Shown here: positions 51,937-61,784 of the stretch, piece after piece | How positions within the stretch are numbered: the stretch's first letter is position 1 | How the letters are laid out: every line of letters begins with the position of its first letter | DNA from: Fen-178 sp049516835 | GTDB lineage: Bacteria > Acidobacteriota > Terriglobia > Bryobacterales > Bryobacteraceae | Direction: 5' to 3' | NCBI GenBank assembly: GCA_049516835.1 | Contig: JBEKSR010000026.1 | Span: 1 to 64,000, forward strand | DNA length: 64,000 nucleotides | Position numbers and translations under genes: made by a program | Notes under the pieces: generated by a model | The model's database searches: none | Seen by the model: the letters and a program-made list of their open reading frames with translations, nothing else | What the model was told of the DNA's origin: nothing

Positions 51937-54216
51937 CTAACGGCGGGATTTTTTCAGCACGCGCGCAAGCGCCACTTTCAACGGGGCGTAGTTGGCGGCG
52001 GCCACCATCAGGGCAAGGCCGGTGGCTAGCAGGAAGACCGGCCAGCCGGCGTGATTGGGGAACACCTCTTGCTGCAAACGATAGACTCCAATCGCGAGGA
52101 ACAGCAGGCCCGAGGCGAAAAAGTTCTTCATTTGGCGCGGGATGCTGCCGAAGACAAAGACGCAGGCCACCACCGGCAGGAGCCATACCAGGATACGCTC
52201 TTCGATACGGGTATTGGCGTTCAGGCCCAGTAGCCAGAGCGAGGTCATGACGTGGCCGGGGATCACAAATCGAAACGCTTTTCCGACGGCGCGCACCTGG
52301 GGTGAATGCAGGCGCTCGCAAATGCGGTCGAGAACCAGGTAGATAGCGGCGTTGCCGATGAACAGATACTCGACCTGCCCGCGCGTCCAGGGCGCTATGG
52401 ACTGGAGCCAGCGGGCGTACGGGTCGTAATCCGCAGCCACGCCGCTCAGCGCCGCCCAGGTGAAACAGACGGCGAAGGGATAGAAGTAGCGGGAGTCGTC
52501 CGGCTTGCGCAGGCGCTCGAGGCCGAAGCCGGCGGCCATGAAGAGGACGGCGCAAGGGATCAAGTGAAAATAGAAGCGACCGTGGTCGTGGTCGAGCCAA
52601 TCCAGCATGCCTATGCGGAGCAGCGTGGCCAGGCACCACATGGCGGCGGTGGTGGCAAACATCAGCGAAAACACCGGCGCGCGCGTGAACCGGCGCAGCC
52701 ACCAGCAGACCGGAAGCCCGGCCAGAAGCGACCACCACAACTGCGCGTTGGTGGCCTGCTTGGCGAATTGCAGGCGGTGGAACAGTTCCAGGCGCGCCAG
52801 GCCCTGCGTCAGCCCGGTGAAGAAATGGGCCTCTTCGACGGTGACCAGCACGGCCACCGGCAACACCAGGCACAGCGCCAGCAGGTGCGCGATGGCGACA
52901 CGATGGTGCCCGCGCTTCCAGGCGCGGATGCCGATCCACGCCATGGGAGCGGCCGCCGCCCACGCGGTTAGGACCGCCGGCGCTCCGGCCAGGGCGGTGT
53001 ACCGGAAGAAGGTGAGGAGCGCCGCGCCCACGGCCAGAATCCACGCGCCCAGGTAGAGGGTGACTTGCGGCAGCGTGAGGCGGCGCGATTCCATGATCCA
53101 GGCGTCCTCGCGCTCGAGCAGCCGTTCGTAGCGCGTGCGGATGGCGTCGTACTCGGCGTCGGAGACGATCTGGTCGCGGCGCCAGCTTTCCAGGTCCTGC
53201 AAGTGCTGCCCGACTTTGTCGCCGATCAATCGCGAATAGGCGGCGGGGGCGGCCAGGACCGCCTCGCTGGCCAGGAACCGCCGGAGGTCATCGCCCATCT
53301 CGCGGGCCGATGCGTAGCGCTGCGCGGGGTCCTTTTCCAGGGCCTTGAGACAGATGTTCTGAAGATCTCCAGGGATGGCGGCGTCGCGGCGCCTGGGGAG
53401 CACGGGGTCTTCCTCGCGGATGCGGCGCAGCAGGTCGGCGGCCGTGTCGCCGCGAAACGGCGGCGCGCCGGTGAGCAGCTCGTACAGAACCGCGCCGAGG
53501 GAGAAGACGTCGCTGCGGGCATCGAGCGCCTGGTCGCCGCGCGCCTGTTCCGGGGAGAGGTACTCGGGCGTGCCGGCGACCTCGCCGATTTTCGAGAGGC
53601 GCTCGTGCCCGCCAAGATCGAGCGCCAGTCCGAAATCCAGGAGCTTGGGTTCCAGGTCCGGGCCGGCCAGGATGTTGGCCGGTTTCAAATCGCGGTGGAT
53701 GATGCCCTGCTCGTGCAGGAACTCGACCGCCAGGACGACTCTGCGCATCAGCTCGGCCTTTTGTTCGAAGGTGAGCCGGGATGCGGCCTTGGTGAGGGGC
53801 GCGCCCTCGAGGTACTCCATGACGAAGTGCGCCGGCTCATCGTGGGGACCGAGGCTGTAAATGCGGGCGATGTTGGGGTGGCTGAGGCGGGCCATGGCGC
53901 GCGCCTCGCCCATGAAACGGGCGCGCAGTACCGGATCGCCGGCGTAGCGCGAGGCCAGGGTCTTGATGGCCACCTTGCGGCCGAGGGCCTCATCCATGGC
54001 GAGGAAGACGCGGCCCATGCCGCCGGAGCCGATCCCGGCCACGATCTTGTGTCCCGACAGGCGTTCCGGGAGAGCGGCGGCGGGGTCGATGGCACGATCG
54101 ATTTCCGCCAGCGCGCCGAGTTCCCCGGCGAGCTCCGGGATGTCCGCGCCGGGCGTCCGGCCATCCAGGTAATCCGCCAGGGACCTGGCGAGGCGCTGCT
54201 CGCGATCATCCTCCAT
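51937..54216 (-). CDS. Membrane Ser/Thr protein kinase
   Basis: The 759-residue product has a Hanks kinase domain (about residues 55-325): IGSGGMGRVFLAMDEALGRKVAIK, HRDLKPANI, LLDFGLALDL and GTPEYLSPEQARGD. A SHOCT-like helical stretch follows (DLESWRRDQIVSDAEYDAIR, about 365-385), then about 10 or more membrane segments to the C-terminus. The kinase shares one base with the upstream sigma gene (TGATG), so the two are co-translated. The long membrane part likely senses something at the envelope. Confidence 0.9.
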   Translation of the reverse strand: MEDDREQRLARSLADYLDGRTPGADIPELAGELGALAEIDRAIDPAAALPERLSGHKIVAGIGSGGMGRVFLAMDEALGRKVAIKTLASRYAGDPVLRARFMGEARAMARLSHPNIARIYSLGPHDEPAHFVMEYLEGAPLTKAASRLTFEQKAELMRRVVLAVEFLHEQGIIHRDLKPANILAGPDLEPKLLDFGLALDLGGHERLSKIGEVAGTPEYLSPEQARGDQALDARSDVFSLGAVLYELLTGAPPFRGDTAADLLRRIREEDPVLPRRRDAAIPGDLQNICLKALEKDPAQRYASAREMGDDLRRFLASEAVLAAPAAYSRLIGDKVGQHLQDLESWRRDQIVSDAEYDAIRTRYERLLEREDAWIMESRRLTLPQVTLYLGAWILAVGAALLTFFRYTALAGAPAVLTAWAAAAPMAWIGIRAWKRGHHRVAIAHLLALCLVLPVAVLVTVEEAHFFTGLTQGLARLELFHRLQFAKQATNAQLWWSLLAGLPVCWWLRRFTRAPVFSLMFATTAAMWCLATLLRIGMLDWLDHDHGRFYFHLIPCAVLFMAAGFGLERLRKPDDSRYFYPFAVCFTWAALSGVAADYDPYARWLQSIAPWTRGQVEYLFIGNAAIYLVLDRICERLHSPQVRAVGKAFRFVIPGHVMTSLWLLGLNANTRIEERILVWLLPVVACVFVFGSIPRQMKNFFASGLLFLAIGVYRLQQEVFPNHAGWPVFLLATGLALMVAAANYAPLKVALARVLKKSRR

Positions 54217-54809
54217 CAGGTTTTCCCGGTCTCGCGCAGGGCGCGGAAACGCTTCACCGCCCGGTACACCAGCAGCGCCACGGCTTCGCGGGATTTGCCC
54301 AGGCGCTCGGCCATTTCCGCGGTGGAGAGGCCCTCGATCTTGGCCATGAGGATGGCCTGGCGGTAGTCTTCGGGCAGCGCGGACAAGTGGTCGAGAAGGC
54401 GTTCGACGGCCTCCTGCTGCGCGAAGAGCCGGCTGGGCGTCTTGGTGTCGGCCGGCTCCGGACCTTGCGGGTTGCTGGGCGAACGGAAGGGAACTTCATC
54501 CGCCGCGCGGCGGGCGCGGCTGGCATAGCGAATGCGGTCGACGATGACGTGGTCCGCGATGGCGGAAAGCCAGCGCAGGAAGCTGCCGGGCGATTGATAG
54601 GAGAAGCGATCCAGATTGCGGAAGGCGCGCAGGCAGGTCTCCTGGACCACGTCTTCCACCTCGGAGAAGTCGCTCGAGCCCGGGCGCAGCTTGAAGTGAA
54701 CGAGCACGGCGAGCCGGCGGCGATACTTTTCGAAGGCGCGGGAGAGGGCCGCTTCGTCGCCGGCCTTGGCCTTCTCGAGCAGCGTGAACGTGGAGGTGGG
54801 AGAACCCAT
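54216..54809 (-). CDS. ECF-type RNA polymerase sigma factor
   Basis: The 197-residue product has sigma region 2 (KAGDEAALSRAFEKYRRRLAVLVHFKL in part, VEDVVQETCLRAFRNLDRFSY, FLRWLSAIADHVIVDRIRYA) and region 4 (LSALPEDYRQAILMAKIEGLSTAEMAERLGKSREAVALLVYRAV in part). Such acidobacterial sigma factors are often translated with a Ser/Thr kinase, as here (one base overlap). The upstream DNA (54815-54843) contains a 29-base sequence repeated at 59187. Confidence 0.9.
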   Translation of the reverse strand: MGSPTSTFTLLEKAKAGDEAALSRAFEKYRRRLAVLVHFKLRPGSSDFSEVEDVVQETCLRAFRNLDRFSYQSPGSFLRWLSAIADHVIVDRIRYASRARRAADEVPFRSPSNPQGPEPADTKTPSRLFAQQEAVERLLDHLSALPEDYRQAILMAKIEGLSTAEMAERLGKSREAVALLVYRAVKRFRALRETGKT

Positions 54810-54814
54810 CGCGC

Positions 54815-54843
54815 CTCAGGTTCATGATACGGGAAATCGCGGG
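54815..54843. repeat. 29-base repeat upstream of the sigma gene, copy 1
   Basis: The stretch CTCAGGTTCATGATACGGGA and its continuation match 59187-59215 in 28 of 29 positions. It lies just before the start of the ECF sigma gene. It could be a shared promoter element read by that sigma factor or a border of the accessory island that follows. Confidence 0.7.
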
Positions 54844-54898
54844 TGCGTGAGAAGTTTTCAGCCATCAGCGGTCAGCATTCAGCCACACCGGCGCGGCT

Positions 54899-55219
54899 TC
54901 AGGCGTCCTCGTCGAAGGTTGGCTCGCAGTCGTTCATCAGCAGGAATGCGATTGCCGCGTTTGCACCCACTCGTTTGTTGCCGTCGACGAACGGGTGGTT
55001 CTGGCAGAGATGAAAAAGATACGCCGCTGCCATAGCCGGAATGGAGGTATGCAGGACCTCGCCGCCGAATGTCGCCTGGGGCGTGGCTACGGCCGATTCA
55101 AGTCCAGCAGCGTCGCGGAGTCCCGCAGATCCGCCGTACCGCAAGATCTGTTGCTCATGGATTTCCAAAACTTCATCAAGCGTCAGGAACACCGGTTCCA
55201 TGAAGTTTGTCCCAGGCAC
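54899..55219 (-). CDS. doc: Doc (death-on-curing) toxin, C-terminally shortened
   Basis: The 106-residue product has the Fic/Doc motif HPFVDGNKR (His75) and the Doc fold: FLTLDEVLEIHEQQILRYGG, LESAVATPQATFGGE, AAAYLFHLCQ. It ends at FDEDA, about 20-25 residues before the normal Doc C-terminus. Doc kinases inactivate EF-Tu; whether the shortened version is active is unclear. The upstream antitoxin gene abuts it with no gap. The real start may be the second Met (MEPVFL). Confidence 0.8.
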   Translation of the reverse strand: MPGTNFMEPVFLTLDEVLEIHEQQILRYGGSAGLRDAAGLESAVATPQATFGGEVLHTSIPAMAAAYLFHLCQNHPFVDGNKRVGANAAIAFLLMNDCEPTFDEDA

Positions 55220-55447
55220 TCACTCGGCCAGCTTCCGGAACGTCTTTCCATATCGTTTGTGCGCCCATTCCTGGGCTGCATCGAACTTCTTCCGACGCGC
55301 CGAGGGTTTCGCCGGGGCGACGATCAGTTGTCTGCCGTCGGTACTGATATCGAGCGGCGTTTCGGGATCGATCTTGAGGAGGTCCAGGATCGGGCGATCA
55401 ATCACCAACGCCAAACTGTTTCCGTGCTTGGTGAGCTTTTTAACCAT
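55220..55447 (-). CDS. AbrB/MazE-like antitoxin
   Basis: The 75-residue product has the SpoVT/AbrB swapped-hairpin pattern: VKKLTKHGNSLALVIDRPIL, IDPETPLDISTDGRQLIVAP, then a basic helical tail (RRKKFDAAQEWAHKRYGK). It should bind DNA and neutralise the adjacent Doc toxin, whose gene begins right after its stop. A GGAGGAG ribosome site and a short inverted repeat lie upstream. Confidence 0.85.
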   Translation of the reverse strand: MVKKLTKHGNSLALVIDRPILDLLKIDPETPLDISTDGRQLIVAPAKPSARRKKFDAAQEWAHKRYGKTFRKLAE

Positions 55448-55468
55448 GCGCTCCTCCGTACTTCCAAT

Positions 55469-55487
55469 GTATCACCATAATAGATAC
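55469..55487 (-). promoter_or_regulatory. Promoter/operator of the AbrB-Doc pair
   Basis: GTATC-n9-GATAC (55469-55487) brackets a -10-like TATTAT (minus strand, 55477-55482) just before the antitoxin start. The arrangement suits autorepression by the antitoxin. No strong -35 is visible. Confidence 0.45.
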
Positions 55488-55538
55488 GGGTTGGGGCGCC
55501 GCTCCTGTGGCCCCCCACACCACTTCCACGTATGTGAT

Positions 55539-55553
55539 AAGCTAGCTTAAGCT
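55539..55553 (+). promoter_or_regulatory. Overlapping palindromes upstream of the Phd/VapC pair
   Basis: AAGCTAGCTT (55539-55548) and AGCTTAAGCT (55544-55553) are perfect 10-base palindromes that overlap, 22 bases before the antitoxin GTG. Phd-type antitoxins commonly bind such sites. Confidence 0.5.
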
Positions 55554-55574
55554 GGCTGGTTATGGAGGCGAATC

Positions 55575-55820
55575 GTGGAAATCGGAGCCTTTGAAGCGAA
55601 AAACAAACTCGGGATGCTCCTGGACCGGGTCGAATACGGCGAGGAAATCACTATCACGCGTCACGGTAAACCCATCGCCCGCCTGGTTCCCAACGCCACC
55701 CGAATCGACAAGCTACAAGCGCGCGCCGCGCTCGACCGTATTCGAGCGCGGGCCGGGAATCTGAAAAAAACATTTGACTGGGCGGCCGTAAAGGCGGATC
55801 GGGACGCCGGACGGCCATGA
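55575..55820 (+). CDS. Phd/YefM-family antitoxin
   Basis: The 81-residue product opens MEIGAFEAKNKLGMLLDRVEYGE and ITITRHGKPIARLVP, the Phd/YefM dimer fold that binds DNA, then a helical toxin-binding tail (ARAALDRIRARAGNLKKTF). GTG start, with GGAGG eight bases before. It overlaps the PIN-domain toxin by four bases. Confidence 0.87.
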   Translation: MEIGAFEAKNKLGMLLDRVEYGEEITITRHGKPIARLVPNATRIDKLQARAALDRIRARAGNLKKTFDWAAVKADRDAGRP

Positions 55821-56230
55821 GCATGGTTCTGGACAGTTCCGCCACCCTCGCGTGGGTGTATAGCGACGAGATCACGGAACCGATTCGTCATGTCTTCAAC
55901 CTGGTCAGCGAGAACGGAGCCTGGGTGCCGGGACTGTGGAAGCTCGAGGTGGCCAACATTCTGGAGATGGGCGCCAGGCGCGGCCGCCACGACGCCGCCT
56001 TTCGAAACTCGACACTGGCGGATCTGGCCCTCTTGCCGATCAGCATCGATACCGAAACAGACCGGCAGGCGTGGGGAGCCACGCTCCAACTATCGGAGCG
56101 CCATCGCCTTACTTTGTACGATGCGGCGTACCTGGAACTCGCGCTGCGGCGCGGACTGCCGCTGGCGTCTCTCGACGCCGAGCTGCGCCGCGCCGCCCAG
56201 GCCGAAGGAGTCGTCGTTCTGGGGAGTTGA
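55817..56230 (+). CDS. vapC: VapC-like PIN-domain toxin
   Basis: The 137-residue product is a PIN-domain ribonuclease. The four acidic positions are Asp6 in VLDSSATLAW, the Glu in KLEVANIL, the Asp in LYDAAYLELA and the Asp in LASLDAEL. It is translated with the Phd-type antitoxin through a four-base overlap. VapC toxins usually cut tRNA or rRNA; the target here is unknown. Confidence 0.87.
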   Translation: MSMVLDSSATLAWVYSDEITEPIRHVFNLVSENGAWVPGLWKLEVANILEMGARRGRHDAAFRNSTLADLALLPISIDTETDRQAWGATLQLSERHRLTLYDAAYLELALRRGLPLASLDAELRRAAQAEGVVVLGS

Positions 56231-56325
56231 TTGTCCGACGCGGTCCGTGTGAGATCCTTGCGCCAATCGGCACGGGGGCACGGGCGAAGTCTATCGCGAT
56301 TCGCTTCGGGTCCGAGCGTCGTGAC

Positions 56326-57135
56326 TCAATAGACTCCCATTGCATTCCTCTGCGCCACTACAAACCTATCGAACGCTTGCTTAACCAACTGAAAATGATC
56401 CCAGTTGAGCGCGTTGCTGACTGAGCGAAAAAGGCCAATGCGAAGAATAGCGGCTACGATTGCCGGATAGCCTTCGCTGCCGCCAACGCGCGTTCGCGCT
56501 AGAATGCTGTCGTCAGAGTCGCGACGGTTCCAAAGGAATCTCCCAACGGGACCGCCGACACACCAATCGGTTGCCCCCGAGTTCGCTCTCTCTATCTGCT
56601 CTGGTGTGATCGTCCGGTCGCAGTGCACCAGCGCCGACAGATACTCGAACCAATCGAAGGCCTGATCGTATGCGTTGTCGTCCGGCAAGTAGTCGCGGAG
56701 CGGATCGCGCAGGACCTCGAAGACGTGGTTACTAAGGGGTGTAAACTCGCGCTCGCGCCCAGGGAGTAATTGCTGCTGGAGATCACGTCTCAGAATCGTA
56801 CACGGGCTGAGCGACATTATGATCGACTTTTCACATTTATTACGCTCGACCCTGATCATCATTGTAAGAAGCCGTTCCAGCATACGATGGTCGCCTTGCG
56901 CCACAGATACCAACCCAGTTGGATAGAAAGCCAGAAGGGCCGGATACCCGCGCAGGTTCAAGCCAAGCCAAGAGTCGCCGTCTCCATAACCGTCCGCGAG
57001 ACGCTTCACCGACTGGCAAAACACCTCGGACTGAGATCGAGAGGCCCAGTACGCACCGCAGGCGAGAACGTGCAGAAGCACGTTCATGGTGCTTTCGCAT
57101 GCCTGGAGATATTGGAGGGTGGTCTTCGGGTTCAT
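56326..57135 (-). CDS. Unrecognised 269-residue protein at the amtB junction
   Basis: The product (MNPKTTLQYLQACESTMNVL opening) has no family I recognise. It is soluble-looking apart from LLHVLACGAYWA, with Cys and Trp common, acidic patches (YLPDDNAYDQAFDWFEYLSA) and an IERANSGATDWCVGGPVG region. The ORF begins within a few bases of the point where amtB homology starts on the other strand, so its own 5' end may be missing. Codon choice is less GC-rich than in neighbours. It could be the end of a larger effector. Function unknown. Confidence 0.55.
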   Translation of the reverse strand: MNPKTTLQYLQACESTMNVLLHVLACGAYWASRSQSEVFCQSVKRLADGYGDGDSWLGLNLRGYPALLAFYPTGLVSVAQGDHRMLERLLTMMIRVERNKCEKSIIMSLSPCTILRRDLQQQLLPGREREFTPLSNHVFEVLRDPLRDYLPDDNAYDQAFDWFEYLSALVHCDRTITPEQIERANSGATDWCVGGPVGRFLWNRRDSDDSILARTRVGGSEGYPAIVAAILRIGLFRSVSNALNWDHFQLVKQAFDRFVVAQRNAMGVY

Positions 57136-57143
57136 TTCAACGC

Positions 57144-58301
<1,158 letters not shown>

Positions 58302-58305
58302 GCCC

Positions 58306-58644
58306 ATGGTCAAGATTGAAACAGTCATCCAACCCTCCAAGCTGGAGAACGCCCGGGAGGCGCTCAAGAGCATCGGCATCGACGGTCTCACCGTCAGTGA
58401 GGTGCGGGGGCACGGCCGCCAGAAGGGCCATAAAGAGGTCTACCGGGGCCGCGAGTACCAGGTGGATTTTCTGCACAAGCTGAAGCTCGAAATGGTGGTG
58501 CCCTCCGCGCGCAAAGACGAAGTGATTCGCGCGATCGTCGAGGCCGTGCGCACCGGCGCCATCGGAGACGGCAAGATCTTTGTGTCCGAGGTGGTGGAAG
58601 CCATCCGAATCCGCGACGATACGCGCGGCGAAGCGGCGCTCTAG
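58306..58644 (+). CDS. glnK: PII signal protein, GlnK-like
   Basis: The 112-residue PII protein senses nitrogen through 2-oxoglutarate and ATP/ADP and controls AmtB and glutamine synthetase. T-loop EVYRGREYQVDFLHK with the uridylylation Tyr (position 51 region), B-loop-like GAIGDGKIF and C-loop IRIRDDTRGE are present. Its conserved partner amtB lies just upstream but is truncated, so regulation of AmtB at this locus is probably lost. Confidence 0.95.
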   Translation: MVKIETVIQPSKLENAREALKSIGIDGLTVSEVRGHGRQKGHKEVYRGREYQVDFLHKLKLEMVVPSARKDEVIRAIVEAVRTGAIGDGKIFVSEVVEAIRIRDDTRGEAAL

Positions 58645-58687
58645 CCGGCACGGGTTGGCAGGAGCTGATCTTATTGAAAAGGCAGGC

Positions 58688-59002
58688 TCACAGGCCCCCG
58701 TGGAACCGTCCGAATGCGTGGGCAAGCATTAGCGACATGATCAGGATGCCCGCCCCGAGGACGAGCACGTGCTGGGTCTTGCGCAAACTGAAGCTGCCGA
58801 CACGACAGACGAGCAGGTAGCCGACGGCAAGGTTGAAAAGGCCCCATAGGACATTGACCATCGAGGAGGACAAGCCTACCCCGGGTGGTGATGCGAAGGG
58901 GCTCTGGAAGGCATGCCCCGAGATCCCATTGCCCAGATGGGGCAGGGTGTTCGCGAGGAATGCGCCCCCGAAGAAGTACGCCACATAGTGGTACCAGCGC
59001 AT
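58688..59002 (-). CDS. Small conserved membrane protein
   Basis: The 104-residue product starts at MRWYHYVAYFFGGAFLAN with a GGGAGC ribosome site. Three or so membrane segments follow, including MVNVLWGLFNLAVGYLLV and VLVLGAGILIMSLMLAHAFG. The HLGNGISGHAFQSPFASPPG block is conserved in homologues I recall but has no named function. The 29-base repeat at 59187 lies 185 bases upstream. Confidence 0.6.
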   Translation of the reverse strand: MRWYHYVAYFFGGAFLANTLPHLGNGISGHAFQSPFASPPGVGLSSSMVNVLWGLFNLAVGYLLVCRVGSFSLRKTQHVLVLGAGILIMSLMLAHAFGRFHGGL

Positions 59003-59186
59003 GGTTGCTCCCTTCTGGCTGCCAAACCAAAGGTAGCAGGTTTCCCGGAAGATCGTGTCGCGGCAGATCCAAGCTGAAACCAGACTTCTCTCGCTCGCCG
59101 GAGCCGATCGCCGCGGGACTGGTATCGCCGACATATAAAACTTTCACCTGTCGAGAGTGGCATCCTGATCCGTCACGGCCGAACGG

Positions 59187-59215
59187 CTCAGGTTCATGAC
59201 ACGGGAAATCGCGGG
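59187..59215. repeat. 29-base repeat, copy 2
   Basis: It matches 54815-54843 in 28 of 29 positions. It lies between the divergent genes at 58688 and 59248. With the first copy it brackets the segment holding the toxin-antitoxin island, the broken amtB and glnK. Confidence 0.7.
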
Positions 59216-59247
59216 GCAACGTGATATTGTGGACCCTGAGAACCGAA

Positions 59248-61719
59248 ATGAGCGATTGGACACGTAGAGATCTGTTTAAAGCCGGCATGGCGGCCTCTGC
59301 CGCGGTGGCGGGGCAGCCCGCGGCGGACTCGCAGCCCAAGCCGGAGCAGGCCGCCGGCGGCGCCGGCCGGGAGCGGCTGCTGCTCGATTTCGGCTGGCGG
59401 TTTCACCTGGGGCACGCCGGCGATCCCGCGAAGGACTTCGGCTTTGGCTCGAACGCCGGCACCTTCGCCAAGTCGGGCGGATTCGTGGCGCCGGCCGATG
59501 CGAAGTTCGACGACAGTTCCTGGCAAGAGGTCGATCTGCCGCACGATTGGGCTATCGAGCTGCCGTTCGAAAACGCGAGGGCGCTCACCGACCACGGCTC
59601 GTATCCGTTGGGGCGCAATTACCCGGCTACCAGCATCGGGTGGTACCGGCGGGTCTTCGACCTGCCCGCGGCCGATGCGGGCAGGCGCATCGCGTTGGAA
59701 TTCGACGGCGTGTTTCGGAATTCCATCATCGTGTTCAACGGCCATTACCTCGATACCGTCGTGAGCGGGTATGCGCCGTTCAGTTTCGACGTCACCGATC
59801 TGGCCACCTTCGGCGGCAAGAACGTGCTGGTGGTGCGGGCCGACGCCACGCTCGGCGAGGGCTGGTTTTACGAAGGCGTGGGCATCTACCGGCACGTGTG
59901 GCTCGCCAAGACCAACCCGGTGCACGTGGCGCACTGGGGCACTTTCGTGCGGGCGGAGGTGCGCCCCGGCGCGGCCACGGTGACGATCACGACGGAAGTG
60001 GATAACGATAGCGACGCCACCAAGGCCTGCCGCGTGGTTTCGCGCATTGTGAGTCCCAGCGGGAGCGCGGTGGCGACTGTCACGGCCTCGCCGATCTCCA
60101 TTCCGGCGTGGAGCCGCCGTGAATTCGAGCAGCAGGCGGTGGTCAACGGGCCGGCGCTGTGGTCCATCGAAGAGCCGAATTTGTATCGCCTGCTCACCAC
60201 GGTGGAGGCCGGCGGCGCGGCGGTGGACCATTACGAGACGCCGTTCGGCATCCGCTCGGCGCGGTTCGACGCCGAAAGGGGGTTTTTCCTCAACGAGAAA
60301 CCGGTCAAGATCAAAGGCACGTGCTGCCATCAGGACCACGGCGGGGTGGGTTCGGCGCTGCCCGACCGCATCCAATATTTCCGCGTCGAAAAACTCAAGG
60401 AGATGGAGTCGAACGGGCTCCGCACCTCGCACAATCCGCCGGCGCCGGAGCTGATGGACGCCTGCGACAAGCTGGGCATGGTGGTGATGTGCGAGACGCG
60501 CATGATGGATTCCACGGCGGAAGGGTTGAGCCAACTGGAGCGCATGATCCGGTGTCATCGGAACCATCCGAGCATCGTCATCTGGTCTTTGGGCAACGAG
60601 GAGCGCGAGCAGGGCAACGAGCGGGGCGCGCGTATTGTCGCCGCGATGAAGAGGCTGGCCAAACGGCTCGATGGCACACGCCCGGTCACGGTAGCGATGA
60701 ATGGCGGCTACGGCGGCAAGGGCGCATCCAACGTGGTGGACGTGCAGGGCTTCAATTACAACGAGCCGGCGATCGACAAATTCCGCAAAGATTTTCCGGG
60801 CAAGCCATTGGTCGGGTCGGAGACCGCCAGCACGGTTTCGACGCGCGGCATCTACGAAAACGACAAGGCGAAGGGCTACGTTCGCGCCTACGACACCGAG
60901 AAACCGGGGTGGGCGGCGACCGCCGAGTTCTGGTGGAAGTTCTACGACGAGCGCCCGTTCCTGGCGGGCGGCTTCGCCTGGACCGGCTTCGACTACCGCG
61001 GCGAGCCGACGCCCTACGGGTGGCCGTGCATCAACTCGCACTTCGGCATCCTGGACATGTGCGGCTTTCCCAAGGACAACTTCTACTACTACCAGGCATG
61101 GTGGGGTTCCAAGCCGGTGCTGCACCTGTTCCCGCACTGGAACTGGAGCGGCAAAGAGGGCCGGGAGATCGAGGTCTGGTGCCACACCAACCTGGAGCAG
61201 GTCGAGCTGTTCCTGAACGGCCAGAGCCTGGGCGCGCAGAAGGTGGTCAAGAATACGCACGTGGCGTGGAAGGTGAAGTACGCGCCGGGGGTGATCGAAG
61301 CGCGCGGCTCGAAGGGCGGGCAGCAAGTGCTGACGGCCAAACGCGAAACCACGGGAGCCGCGGCCAGGATCATGCTGCGGCCGGACCGCGCGCGCATCGC
61401 CGCCGATGGCGAAGATGTCTCCGTGGTGACGGTGGAAGTGGTGGATGCGCAGGGCCGCGTGGTTCCGGTGGCGGACAACGAGGTGAGCTTCAAGGTGTCG
61501 GGCAGCGGCAAGCTGCTCGGGGTGGCCAACGGCGACGCCAGCAGCCACGAATCCGACAAGGGAGACAGGCGCAGGGTGTTCAACGGGCTGGCGATGGCCA
61601 TCGTGCAGGCGGGGAAGCAGGCGGGCGAGATGCGCGTGGAGGCGTCCTCGCCGGGACTGGAAAGCGCCACGGTGATGGTGACGTGCGAGCCGGCGAAAGC
61701 GCGGCCGGCGGTGGCGTGA
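59248..61719 (+). CDS. Secreted GH2-family glycoside hydrolase
   Basis: The 823-residue product starts MSDWTRRDLFKAGMAASAAV, a twin-Arg signal; a 9-residue extension is less likely. Domains in order are a sugar-binding domain (VDLPHDWAIELPF), an Ig-like domain, the TIM barrel and a C-terminal Ig/DUF4982-like part. The acid/base is the first Glu in SLGNEER and the nucleophile the Glu in GSETAS. Beta-galactosidase or beta-mannosidase activity is likely from the family. The next gene is a DUF1080-like protein, suggesting a sugar-processing cluster. Confidence 0.9.
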   Translation: MSDWTRRDLFKAGMAASAAVAGQPAADSQPKPEQAAGGAGRERLLLDFGWRFHLGHAGDPAKDFGFGSNAGTFAKSGGFVAPADAKFDDSSWQEVDLPHDWAIELPFENARALTDHGSYPLGRNYPATSIGWYRRVFDLPAADAGRRIALEFDGVFRNSIIVFNGHYLDTVVSGYAPFSFDVTDLATFGGKNVLVVRADATLGEGWFYEGVGIYRHVWLAKTNPVHVAHWGTFVRAEVRPGAATVTITTEVDNDSDATKACRVVSRIVSPSGSAVATVTASPISIPAWSRREFEQQAVVNGPALWSIEEPNLYRLLTTVEAGGAAVDHYETPFGIRSARFDAERGFFLNEKPVKIKGTCCHQDHGGVGSALPDRIQYFRVEKLKEMESNGLRTSHNPPAPELMDACDKLGMVVMCETRMMDSTAEGLSQLERMIRCHRNHPSIVIWSLGNEEREQGNERGARIVAAMKRLAKRLDGTRPVTVAMNGGYGGKGASNVVDVQGFNYNEPAIDKFRKDFPGKPLVGSETASTVSTRGIYENDKAKGYVRAYDTEKPGWAATAEFWWKFYDERPFLAGGFAWTGFDYRGEPTPYGWPCINSHFGILDMCGFPKDNFYYYQAWWGSKPVLHLFPHWNWSGKEGREIEVWCHTNLEQVELFLNGQSLGAQKVVKNTHVAWKVKYAPGVIEARGSKGGQQVLTAKRETTGAAARIMLRPDRARIAADGEDVSVVTVEVVDAQGRVVPVADNEVSFKVSGSGKLLGVANGDASSHESDKGDRRRVFNGLAMAIVQAGKQAGEMRVEASSPGLESATVMVTCEPAKARPAVA

Positions 61720-61784
61720 TGTGGCGGGGTATAATAGAAGCAAGGGTGAGGGGGGCGCAGACCACTCGCCCCTAGTTTGACCGT

